Shown here: positions 43,644-54,092 of the stretch, in pieces | Layout: each line of letters starts with the position of its first letter | Position numbering within the stretch: the stretch's first letter is position 1 | NCBI GenBank assembly: GCA_014529385.2 | Contig: CM043969.1 | Location: forward strand, 22,317,946 to 22,381,945 | Reading direction: 5' to 3' | DNA: 64,000 nucleotides | Source: Adiantum capillus-veneris | Taxonomy: Eukaryota > Streptophyta > Polypodiopsida > Polypodiales > Pteridaceae | Notes under the pieces: model-generated | The model's input: only the letters and a program-made list of their open reading frames with translations | Told to the model about the DNA's origin: nothing | Databases searched by the model: none | Translations under genes and position numbers: made by a program

Positions 43644-45362
43644 TACAGATCCAAACAACAAACAATTCGACAAACAAAAAACTTCCAGTTGATAGCAGGA
43701 CGGCTGTATCATCTAGGATCGGACCAAGTCCTATGATTATATATAAATCCGGAAGAATTCGAGTGTTACCTTGAAGAAGCACATGTCCAGGATTGTGCCT
43801 TTCATTGTTCAACAATGAAAACATACCAAAGACTAAAACACTTAGGGGTTTATTGGCCAACTATGTATGCGGACACACATTCTTATGTTACCAATTGTAC
43901 TATATGTAGTGCCAAACGACCAGTGGATCACGCGACATTGTTTCAAGTAAACATTGCACCTGCATGGAGTCAATATATCATTGATTTCTTAACCACCACG
44001 ACATTTCTTGAGAACATCACACGAGCACGAAAAAAGGCTATAGAGCTGGAAGCCCAAGACTTTCAGATAATTGGGAACCAACTCTATAAGGGAGGAAAGG
44101 ACAATCAACTTAGAATCTGTGCAAGTGAAAGCGAATACCTGCTGATTTTAGAACATGCACATAGTGGAATAAGTGGAGGCCATTTTTCGGGCGATAAGAC
44201 GGCAAAAACTGCCTGAACCGTAGGAATATGGTGGCCTACATTGCACATGGATGCTGACGAGTTTGTAAAGCGTTGTGATGCATGTCAGTGCACCAAGGTG
44301 CCGATAAAGAGAGATGAGATGCCACTACGGCCAATGATGGGAGCAAGAGAATTTTCAAAATGGGGCATTGATTTTGTGGGACCTATCTCACCCCCTGCAT
44401 ATCGTGTCCATACCCAATATATCATTGTGGCCACGGACTATCTCACAAAATGGGTGGAAGCCAAGGCAACACAAAAAGCAGATGCACGCACCACTGCACA
44501 ATTTTTGTATGAGAATGTTTTTGTAAGATACGGTTTACGAATAGAAATTGTCAGTGATCGTGGAACACATTTTCTTAATGAAGTCATTGAATATCTGCTA
44601 GAGGAATTCATGGTCATACATAGGAAATCTGCTCCATACCATCCACAGACAAATGGACAAGCTGAGGCCACAAATAAAACACCATGCACGGTTCTCACTA
44701 AAATAGTATCCAAATCGAGAACAGATTGAGATCAGCAGCAGCTACACTCAACACTATGGGCATACAGGGTAGCTTACAAAACATCCATAGGAACAACACC
44801 GTACAACATGGTGTTTGGCTTAAATGCTATACTACCCATAGAGTTTTTATTTCCAACTCTACGAGTAGCAAAATGCTTAGAATGGACAGGGCATGAGCTC
44901 TCTTCAAGAATAGATGATCTTGAAAAGCTAGATGAACTCCGCTTGAGGGCAGTAGCTTCAATCTATGCTAAAAAGAGAAGACAAAAAGAAATTTTTGACA
45001 AATATGTGCGCACTAAATAGTTCAAAACAGGTGATTATGTACTTGTTTAGACTTTGAAGCAACATGCCAAGAAAATTAAAAAGCAAGGGATGAGACCCTT
45101 TGTGATTAGTGATCTATCACAAAGTGGAGCTGTCAAGCTTGCTACATTAGCAGGTGAAGAAATGCCAAACTGGATTAGTGGATGTCGACTGAAGAAATAT
45201 CATCTACCACTCACACAAGAGATGCTCCAACAAATCCATCAAGGAAAACAACGGATGAAGGAAAAACAAAGAGTACGAGAGGAAGCTCAAGCAGAAGCAA
45301 AAGAACGCATTCCAAAACGAAGACTTCTGCGGCAACAACAACAAAGTGGAGCACCATTGTGA
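43644..45362 (+). pseudogene. Integrase of element B, with two zinc-finger modules
   Basis: The same frame as the RT continues with stops near 43734, 44214, 44727, 45018, 45048 and 45360. A first H2C2-type module lies at about 43680-43925 (EEAHVQDCAFH then NCTICSAK). The segment APAWSQYIIDFL follows, and a second H2C2 module lies at about 44070-44310 (EHAHSGISGGH then RCDACQC). The core (44241-44729) keeps the triad: WGIDFVGPI, VSDRGTHF, NGQAEATNK. The C-terminal part ends at 45362 in a basic, Q-rich tail. Integrase would join the DNA copy to host DNA. Confidence 0.85.
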
Positions 45363-45386
45363 ATCAATGTCATTCGACTGACGCAG

Positions 45387-45767
45387 TTGGATGAAGACAT
45401 AGTGGAGCCAATAATTGCAGTCAAAGTGGGCAGCAATCAAGTTGAATCGACAACATTGCTTGATTTTGGAGCTCAAGCAAATTTGATCTCTTATGGATTA
45501 TACCAACGGCTCAAACCCACATGTCAACTTCATCCTACTCCTCAAGTGCTGGAAAGTAGTACATCACACCTGTTGAAAACATTGGGATGGACTATATTGC
45601 ATGTACAAATACATCAATATATTTACCCACACAAATTCTATGTGGTGGAGGATTGAAGCACACAACACCCAATGATGTTGGGACAACCTTGGCAAAAAGA
45701 GTACAATGTGCAGATGGATTGGAATGCAAAGTCAGTCAAATTCAACATGCACATGAACAACAGGTGA
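45387..45767 (+). pseudogene. Second retropepsin-like domain after integrase in element B
   Basis: In the same frame as integrase. TTLLDFGAQANLISYGLYQRL is positioned like the active-site loop of retropepsins (LD-S/T-GA), with Phe in place of Ser/Thr. After one in-frame TGA (45654), MMLGQPWQKEYNVQMDW resembles the ILG-x-x-W...Y-x-x-x-x-DW end of plant Gypsy proteases. Total about 125 residues, the normal size. The usual protease is already present at 40700-41100, so this is an additional copy. Its role is unknown; the Phe change suggests that it may not be catalytic. Confidence 0.65.
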
Positions 45768-46083
45768 TAGAATTTGCTCAGCAATACCGAAATAATCAGC
45801 TGCAAGCCATGAAATCGATGGAAAAAGAGCCAAAAGCAAGAATGCCACCAAAGAACAACATGATACCCGAGACCAACAGACAGGTAAAAGCCAACCATGC
45901 TAATTACAGACATACGACGTCACAATCCACGATGCAAAGATCTAGGTTACCAAAACAAGGGAAACAAGTATGGATGCAGAAGGATAGAAATGACATGGCA
46001 GACAAACAACAATGTAACGAAAGAATTCAACCGAAGCAGATAGTTCAACCAAAAACCAAGGGCATAAAACAGATATGGATCCC
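45740..46083 (+). pseudogene. W-x-P-K repeat tail of element B, first part
   Basis: After a frameshift near 45760 the frame reads QQVIEFAQQYRNNQ and then a basic, Q/N-rich stretch with QVWMQKD and QIWIP. It is cut at 46083 by element D and continues at 56909 in frame. Function unknown; basic composition and spaced Trp suggest RNA or membrane contact, but this is inference. Confidence 0.6.
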
Positions 46084-47040
46084 TGTTGACCACTAGGTCA
46101 ACAACACAACATAACTCAAGTTTCGTACCAAAGTCTTATCTTTTGCGAGTTATGAAATGCTGCGGATTATGGCTATAAACGTCATTTGTAATGAGTAGTT
46201 ATTCTAGTTTTAGAAGCCGGGGTGCAATGGCACTTCCAGATTGTAAATACAAATCCATTTGACCTTTTCAACCCCATTTTTTGTTAAACCTAAGGTAGCC
46301 TTAGTATATAAGGTACCTAGGTCATTTTGTAAAGAGACTTTTATCATAATCAAAATTGAGCGCTGTCGTCTACTGTGTGTGAGAGAGAAAGAGAGTGAGC
46401 GTGAGCTTCATCCTTTTGCTACGCCCGGCTCGCTCAACACATTGGAGATCCGACTGTACCATTGTTGTAGGCTCGAGGGGAGCTATGCAACAACGCCAAG
46501 CACTCCACGCGAGACGAAGCGCACATGCCGACGCATCTACAAGCTATTTGTGGTCATAAGTGTATCAAACGATGTCTGTTTTCTGCGTGCTAGTAGTCTA
46601 TAGAATCATGGTGACATAAGCTATGCGTAGGTACTCATAAATTTTAGTTTCAGGCACTTTCAAAATTCTGCTCTATCATCCTACGCGTTTTCCGTAGACG
46701 GGTTTAGAGTTAGGGTTTTGAGTGTAGAAGCTTAGGGACAGGTGTATCCTAGTGAGGGGATGGTGTTCCTTAAGTTTCCTACAAACCTGGCATGATTAGG
46801 TGAGTTACCTTCCGTACGTGTGTATGTGGCTAGTTGGTGTAGTTGAGAGAAGTGAGGTTCTTGATTGTGGTTTAGTTGGCCTTCCAGAGTGTTGTATGTG
46901 TAGGATGGTCTCAGCCTGACAAGCTTAAGAGATTTCCTCCATGTGCCTATAGTGTCATCTGTGTCCTCGATTGACATTATGTTGGTCTAGGTAGTGTTTG
47001 CATGCACTTCATGGGTGTGTGAGTCGCTCCCCGTCCAACA
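46084..47040 (+). repeat. 5' LTR of element D
   Basis: 957 bp, TGTTGACC...CCGTCCAACA. Starts with a hairpin-capable TTGACCACTAGGTCAA. TATATAAGG at 46305 is the likely TATA box. A GAGAGAGAAAGAGAG stretch follows. Confidence 0.9.
46305..46313 (+). promoter_or_regulatory. TATA box of the D LTR
   Basis: TATATAAGG. The same motif is at 56191 in the 3' LTR. Confidence 0.65.
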
Positions 47041-47060
47041 TTTGCGCCGCTGCCGGGGAC
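47041..47060 (+). other. Primer binding site of element D
   Basis: TTTGCGCCGCTGCCGGGGAC: one base different from the B primer site (TTGG changed to TTTG). Confidence 0.85.
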
Positions 47061-49457
47061 ACAAGGACCTAAGTAGGTTTCCTACTAACACTCGTGTGAT
47101 GGTTGCTTGATTTAGTTTCGGCTAAAGAAAGCATTTTTCTTAAGTGGATCTGGAAGAGGATATTCCGCGATCAAGTGGATAGCCAAGAAGCATGTGTCTT
47201 GGCGAGGGTCTGCGACTAGATAGGTTTAGTTAGGATCTGTGGATTAGAGTAGTTGTTGGTGGTCGAGTGATTTGTGAGGCGATAAAAGCGTTTACTAGTC
47301 CGTGTGTGGCAGTGAAGCGTTTTTCTACTCATAGATGCAAAATCCCATATGATTTGTAGGAGTAGCTTTAGGTAAGTGATCCGATTCTGATCTAGAGCTA
47401 TTCAGCATTGAATTATTTGCTAAAGTGCTTGATTGCATTTGGAATCACGGAAAAGTGTGCTTTTGAGGGTAAAAATGCATTAAACAAGCTTTTGTGGATA
47501 TTTTTGTATGACTGACTGATACTGTGCATATAAAAGAGCATTTGCAAGGGTTCTGTGAAGAAAACCTGCAATTCTGTAAACATAGACATCCTACGCGTAG
47601 GATGTCTCAAGGGGGATGTGGAGACCAAATTTGAAAATTTTGACTGCACCAGTGGGTTCAGAGGGTAGGTTTTACCCTAGTAACATATTGACTTGGGTGT
47701 TTTTTCCTATTTTTGTTGACCAAAAGCCAAAAGGCGGAGTCAGAAAACATAAAATTTCAGAAAAGGCTTAAATTGAGTGATTTTTGCATGTTTCTGCAAT
47801 TGTGAAGCATACTTGCACTTGCTGAGAGCATAAGGAAGCATCAGAGACACTTCAGTCTGAAAAAATCAGCAGTAGACATCCTACGCGTAGGATGTCTACA
47901 GGGTGATCTGGGCACTTTTTTGAAAATCTGAGTTTACCAGTGTGTTTAGAAGGTAGGTTTTACCCTATTTTCACCTGGAAAGTGGAAATTTGACCATATC
48001 TTGATAGGATAAGACCAAAAGACGAAAATTGCCAGACATCCTACCCAAATTGTGCCCAAGGCATAATTTTTGAGACCAAACCATACAATGACTCCATAGG
48101 CATGTTCTAAATGTTGTATTGAGTGCATGTGATAAATTTCATCTCATTTGGGTCAGTGAAAGTGAAGATTGAACAAACCTTAGCGTTTTTGGACAGACAA
48201 AAGGCAAGAACAGCTAGTTTTGGGGTCTTTTGACATCCAAATTAAAATCTAAGCATAGCATTGGGTTGCTGACATCAAGGGGAAGCTATGGGACAAGTCT
48301 GGAGTCAAACATGCCAAAAAGACATCCTACGTGTAGGATGTCTTCTTTGTGATTTTGGACTCTAAACAAAATTTTGAGCATACAACAGTGATCAGCACCT
48401 TAAGGAGAGTCCGTGGTTCAAATTTGGGGCAATTATGAGCAGTTAGACATCCTATGTGTAGGATGTCTAATGCATAATTCTGAAACCAAACTTCTACTGT
48501 AACCATACCATGCTGTCATATAGCCTTAGATAAGCCTCCTAGGCAAATTTCGTCCAATTTGGAGTTGATTTGACTTGGGAATTCATCAGAACCGACATCA
48601 GGCTTTTGGAACAGATTCTTGAGCATTTGACCACCCTATAGGTGTCAGAATCAAAAAGTAAAAATAGTTGTGAGTTTAGCACATCAAGGGGAAGCTACAG
48701 TGCAAGTTTGAGCTGAAACAGAGCAAAAAGACATCCTACGCATAGGATGTCTCCAGGTTGATTTAGGACTCCAAACCAACCTATGAGCACACCACTGTGA
48801 TCAGCACCTCAAGGAGAAGCTGGGGTGAAAATTTCAAGTCATTCTGAGCAAAAAGACATCCTACGCATAGGATGTCTCCAGGCCACTTTTGACATCCAAA
48901 CTCAAATCTGAGCATACCATTGTGTTGCTGGACTTAAGGGGAGTCTCTGGACCAAATTTTGTTAAATTCTGAGCATATAGACATCCTACATGTAGGATGT
49001 CTTCAGGCCAGTTTTAGGGTCCAACCATACTTTTGACCATACAGAAGTGTTCACAGTGTCATAGAGATCCCAAATATTTTTTCAAAATTGAATTTGGACT
49101 CATTTTGACCATTCTAAAGTGCATTTCACTATTTTGGCCATAACTTTCACAAACGGTATCGGATCGGAAAAGTTTTTATATCAAAACGTAGCCTGAGAGC
49201 GGCTCTACAGATCTTACTGCAAAACTTGAACTAAATGCATGCCAACGGCAACCATTTAGTTCAACTTTGAAAAAAACGTCGTTTGAGGCCTCAAACTCCA
49301 TCCGCAAGTTAGGGGTGTCTAAAAGCGACAATTTGCGAGAATTGTGAGAAAAGGGTTGCGGTTTTGGACATAGTTTAGACTTTTCCCTAACCAAAGAACT
49401 TGAACACAGTGGACTAAGTCTACTTGAACCAAGAAAAAGATCTTAAGCCCAGAGACC
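47061..49457 (+). repeat. Leader of element D with seven 24-bp palindromes
   Basis: Palindromes begin at 47584, 47874, 48320, 48445, 48729, 48854 and 48979. The outer arms AGACATCCTA and TAGGATGTCT are constant. The centre varies: ACGCGT twice, then GTGT or CAT-type variants. Repeated phrases such as AAGGGGAAGCT and GAGCATACCA lie between them. About 2.4 kb without coding frames. Homologous to the B leader. Confidence 0.85.
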
Positions 49458-51047
49458 ATGTCTACCCTAGATTCAAACGCAGCTTACACAAGCTTGGAGA
49501 TCCCGACGATAGAGGAATATCCTCCCACAATGGATCTTCCAAACTTGCAATTGATAAAGACCCATCTTGTTGAGAAAGTTTGGATGATTGGTCATGAGAG
49601 TGAAGGACTATATAGATACATTGACGACAATGAGGTCAATCTTTATAGGTGCTCAGATCCATACCTAGAAGAGATCACGGATTACAAGCTCTTATATGTC
49701 TACACATACGGAGTCGAGTGTCAATGGAGACCTATAGTTGTCGACAAGTATGGACGAGAATACAGAGTTGTAGAAAGCACAAATCCACAGAGTGTACTAG
49801 AAAGAGGTGGACATTTGGTCAATGAAGGACCACAAATGCCTCCACCAAACACGAGAATTCCTATAGGAATTCCAAGAAGAGAGCCACCAGGATTCCCTTC
49901 AAGAGCGATAACGAGAGAAGGATTGGGAGAGTCTCTGGATAGACTTGTAGAAAGTCGACAAGTTCGACCATCCCAAGTCCAGAAATGGGTAAACAGAAAA
50001 TACTCCGGAGATAAAGATCCGAGAGATCACGTAGCGGCTTTTAGAAGAGTGATTAGAGCAGAGGAAGTTTCAGATTTTGCGACACAGTTTGCGGGATTTG
50101 GATTGACTCTAGAAGATGATGCAGCTACATGGTTTGACTCGGTGGAAAAATGGGATTTTGAGACCCTAGATGAGTTGTTTGAGGATTTTATTGAAGAATT
50201 CTTGCCAAAAGGCATTGCTCACAACACGGTCTCGCAAATCCATAGATTCAAACAGAAAGAGGATGAATCAGTACGCAAAGCATCATTACGGCTCAAGAGA
50301 TATGTTAAGCTCTGTCCGAGAGTGGAATTAGCTACACAAGCACGGCTGATGCTGATCTTTATCCAAGGAATGAGAGATGAGGGCCCTCAGAAGGATCTGC
50401 GTATGATAAGGAGGATGACGCTAAACGAGTTGATCAAAGAAGCTCTTTATCTAGTGGATAACTGTGAGGCATACAAAGAAACGGACTTAAAGAGTCAAGG
50501 AGATGTCACATCCTCTCAGCACAGTGTTTCACAGATAAGTGAGTCCATTGCCAAGCCAACGGCACCTATTGATCAACAAAAGCTTATCGACGACTTGGTC
50601 AAGAGGTTGATTCCTCTTGTAAGGTCTGATTCGGGAGAGCCGAAGTGGTGTGAAATTGAGAGAAAATGGACGAAGCATACGGGGGAAGAGTGCTATTATA
50701 GCATGGAAAATGCTAGGGAGAGGTATGTACAACCTGGTCTAGAAGCACCTACTCCACCTAGATACATTACGGGGAATGCGCCAAGACCAGTAGGAGTTTC
50801 AAGGCCACAACTTGTCTTAGGACAACAACCTCCGCTGCCAGGTGCTAGAATGCCGGTAGACATGAGATACATGCCAATTATGGAAGCATCAAATAAACCA
50901 ACGCCAGTACTAGCTACAATGTGGTATAGCAACCAAAGTGAGTACTACCCTTCGGAGCAACAAAATGTGAGAGAAACACATGGAGTGGTGAGGCCGGTAC
51001 AACTGTGGTCCACCTCCTCGGTTTCAGTCGAAAGAAAGAAGGTATGA
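49458..51047 (+). CDS. Gag of element D
   Basis: ATG 49458 (MSTLDSNAAY), 529 codons open. The gag core lies at residues about 160-340 (PSQVQKWVNRKYSGDKDPRDH, DDAATWFDSVEKWDF, IAHNTVSQIHRFKQKE). It then has a proline-rich stretch. The frame ends at 51047, while the homologous gag frame continues from 51049 in another frame, so a single frameshift lies just before 51050. Sequence upstream is the repeat leader, and the start is the first ATG of the frame. Probably supplied packaging for D and its relatives. Confidence 0.85.
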   Translation: MSTLDSNAAYTSLEIPTIEEYPPTMDLPNLQLIKTHLVEKVWMIGHESEGLYRYIDDNEVNLYRCSDPYLEEITDYKLLYVYTYGVECQWRPIVVDKYGREYRVVESTNPQSVLERGGHLVNEGPQMPPPNTRIPIGIPRREPPGFPSRAITREGLGESLDRLVESRQVRPSQVQKWVNRKYSGDKDPRDHVAAFRRVIRAEEVSDFATQFAGFGLTLEDDAATWFDSVEKWDFETLDELFEDFIEEFLPKGIAHNTVSQIHRFKQKEDESVRKASLRLKRYVKLCPRVELATQARLMLIFIQGMRDEGPQKDLRMIRRMTLNELIKEALYLVDNCEAYKETDLKSQGDVTSSQHSVSQISESIAKPTAPIDQQKLIDDLVKRLIPLVRSDSGEPKWCEIERKWTKHTGEECYYSMENARERYVQPGLEAPTPPRYITGNAPRPVGVSRPQLVLGQQPPLPGARMPVDMRYMPIMEASNKPTPVLATMWYSNQSEYYPSEQQNVRETHGVVRPVQLWSTSSVSVERKKV

Positions 51048-51048
51048 A

Positions 51049-53379
51049 ATGGACGAAAGGACATTGCGATTCATTGCAAATAGCGGCTTATCTAGGTCAA
51101 AGCTTACTTATAGCCAAGAGGAAATGCTAAAAGAATCTCCTCAACCAGAGATAGATTGTCACAAAAGTCGTGACAACCACTTGGTCAAACAATGTCCTCA
51201 TACGGAGATCACTGAAGTAAATGCCTATTGTCTTGAGTGTGGCATCACTCACTTGATCCCCGATTGCCCGAAAAAACCAAACCAAATCAGGAAAATCATG
51301 ACAAATGTATCAAGGATTGTTCAGCTCCCTAGTAGCCCAGAAAATGAAAATGTTGTACCAGTGCAAGTGGTTACGAGAGCACAAGCTCAAAAGAAAGCTG
51401 ATGAGAATCCAAAGACAAAGAACACGGAAAGTGACACGAGTCCAAAGACAGATGATGGACCAAAGACAGACGTACCTAGTCAGAAAACCAAGAGCAAACA
51501 AAATAGTTGGAAAGCTAGAAAGACTAGGATGAAAGCACGCAGGGAACGAGAGAAAAAATCCCTAGCTGAGAAGCTTACCGAAGCTGAGGAGAAGATAAAA
51601 CAACATGAGGAAAAGGAGGCACCTTCTCTTACACAGATGGTTAAACCTCCAGAAGAACCATCCACGGATGAGAAACCGAGAAGTGCTAGTTCAAGAGGAT
51701 CTGTGTTGGCAGAGAAGTTTAATGAGACATTAGATGCCCTCTTGAAAGCATATGATGTGAGGCTCAAAAACAACCAAACCCAAGAACACAGGTGGATGAC
51801 ATATCCCTATGTGGAACTAGAAAAGCAAAGGTTTGAAATGTGCAAGAAAATGATTCAAACAGCCCAAGTTTTACTAGAACCACCAGTTGCAAAACCTGAG
51901 GATGTGATCCATGTCATGCCTACACAAGTAATCCCACCAAACTAGGAACTAAAAGATCCAGACTCTAGTCATGAGCACAGACCAAACCTCAAACACCCAG
52001 CATTAGAACCAGGGATAGTATTGAATACCATGGATAACTCTTCCGAGGGATTTCACCAAGCTATACCTGGGGATTGTAAAGAGATAGATGGTCTTGACGA
52101 ATTGTGGAAACAAGTCAGAGAGGCAAATGAAGCTGATGACCTAAGAAGACGAGTAGACAAGACTGGTTATGAACGAGGAGTGTTTCTATCACCAATAGAG
52201 GAATTTGAGACTAGATCTCAAATGAATCTAGACGTGCAATCGTATTGGGGCGAAAAAGGATCTGTACAATCTATGGATAGTCAACCCCATTCGCTAAGAA
52301 CACTATTGTCCTACATGGGAGAGTACGAGACCAAGTCACATGTGGTTGCAGTCCCATCACAGAGACTGTCTCCCAACAAGGCCATCGATTCAAAGGGGCT
52401 AGTAGATATTCTATCTACCCCAGTCACTTGTACAATAATGTTAGCCGAGTTTCTCAGAATAATACCAAACATGTGGGCTAATGTGGGTAAATGTCTAGAG
52501 AAATTTGGTGTAAAAACCCCAATGATTCAAATTGAGGAAGGCATCAAAGAGCTTGAAATGCCTCAACTAAATACTAGGCCAGTGCCATTAAACAAGGTAG
52601 TCGAGTATTACGAGGGAGAAGATGGAAACACCACCCTTCCTGTGGAATTCAATGGTGTGAAAACCATGGCAATCCTTGACAGTGGAGCTAGTGTGGCCAT
52701 TGCAACCAAAGAGGTTTGGAAAAAATGGGAAAAACCTGCCTTGATATCCACACAGATGACCCTGCAGCTTGCAGACAGACACAAGGAAAAGCCCCTAGGA
52801 TTGCTAGAAAAAGTACTTGTTACTTCTTGTGATATTAAATATGAACACACTTTTGCTGTTGTTGACTTTGGAAAGAATAACAACTATGAAATCATTCTAG
52901 GAAGACCATTCATGCGACAATTGAAAATGGTCCAAGATTGGGGTTATGACCATATATACCTGAGACATATGGAAACCATAACAAAGGTAAACTTGAGGGA
53001 CCATAGCTATAGGGATGTGACGAGAACACCGGTTGAGGAGTTTGATTCCGCCACAGTAGCAGGATCAAAACTTCCAGCTTGGTTAGGTAAGCCTAAAGAA
53101 CTGTGGATGTGTGGAGCTTCACAATGTGGTAGCTTGAAACGTGAGGAATGTATCCTAGAGAGGGTTATAGAGGATAAGGACTATATCCCAGAACCATTTC
53201 CTGAAGAAGAGTTAGAGCCTTTTGGATGGGAACACATCTTGGCTACTTCGGACAACAACAACCATGACAGGTCAAAAGAACAGGACAACAAGTCAAAGAC
53301 AAAAAGCTCAACAAATCTGGATACCAAAAAGCCAGATCGGCCAAAAACAGATATGGATCAAGAAGACAAAGATCTCTAA
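51049..53379 (+). pseudogene. Gag tail and protease of element D
   Basis: The frame runs from 51049 to 53379 with one in-frame TAG at 51943. It carries one intact knuckle CLECGITHLIPDC; the preceding one has lost a Cys (HKSRDNHLVKQC). A charged, coiled-coil-like tail follows (KSLAEKLTEAEEKIKQHEEKE). The retropepsin is well preserved: ILDSGASVAIATKEVW, ending in ILGRPFMRQL (about 52890). After WEHILATSD the sequence leaves the B-like path, marking the deletion of pol. Apart from the frameshift and one stop the gag-protease part is close to intact. Confidence 0.82.
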
Positions 53380-53818
53380 TGACAAATCACAAGATCCAAC
53401 ACCAAAACAAAAACAAGGAAAGCATGCACGAACGGGTAAGAATATCACAAAGTCGCAAGCTTTCACAACTCAGGTTTGGGCTCCAAAGAAGTTGATTCAA
53501 GCACAAAAAAGTCAAAAATTCATTTGGATTCCAAAACAACCACAATATCAACTTTCAAAGCCTGAATCTCATCACCAACCAAGCGTACAAGGGCTGAAGC
53601 AAAGACCACTGTCGACTCACACAACAAAAAGGTGGATCCCAAAGAAGTCTCTTCAAACACAAACGAAGCACGGGCAAGTATGGGTTCCCAAACGAGCATC
53701 AGCAACAAAACAACCAATAATCGCAAAGAAATGGGTCCCAAAGAAGAACAACCAAACTGCTGTCAGTGCATCGCCGCTTGAATTCTTACAATTATTCCTA
53801 CGATTACAGTACAGTTAG
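53280..53818 (+). CDS. W-x-P-K repeat ORF of element D
   Basis: The open frame contains recurring motifs spaced about 15-40 residues: QIWIPKS, QIWIKKT, QVWAPKK, FIWIPKQ, RWIPKKS, QVWVPKR, KWVPKKN. Between them it is rich in Q, K, S and T. The frame overlaps the end of the gag-protease frame (+1 relation), so it may be reached by frameshift, or may have been in frame before the deletion. The equivalent region of B has the same motif type. No family recognised. Confidence 0.6.
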
Positions 53819-54080
53819 AAGAGAGCAAGTCGCTTCAATCAAGCAACGATACAGGAGCTTCAAAGACCATTACATTTCTTAGAATAGGAAGCCTTGCCAA
53901 CAAATGCCAATAAGCAAATTGATTATACCCACATCTTGCACAACATAAATCTTTTCCATGCATTGACTATGTATGCATAATAGGGCTACATTACAAGGCC
54001 TGCATAGGCACAACTTTTACTTGCCCAAGCACAACACATACCCTTTGTGATACCCTGTCATAAAGGATGACTCCAAATAT

Positions 54081-54092
54081 GAAGGGGGGAGG
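54081..54092 (+). other. Internal purine tract of element D
   Basis: GAAGGGGGGAGG followed by CATTCT. It lies about 1.9 kb before the real 3' LTR. B has the same GGGGGGAGGCATTCT at 57487. It may be a second plus-strand priming site or an old LTR boundary. Confidence 0.55.

Noticed and set aside
23426-47040. The LTR at 46084 as the 3' LTR of element B (tandem elements sharing an LTR)
   Set aside because: It is followed by a primer site, preceded by coding sequence rather than a polypurine tract, diverged from the B 5' LTR, and has ATCCC duplications with the LTR at 55970.
24902-49002. Regularly recurring palindromes as a CRISPR array
   Set aside because: Spacing is irregular (about 125-450 bp), the text between is itself repeated, and the context is plant retrotransposon leaders.
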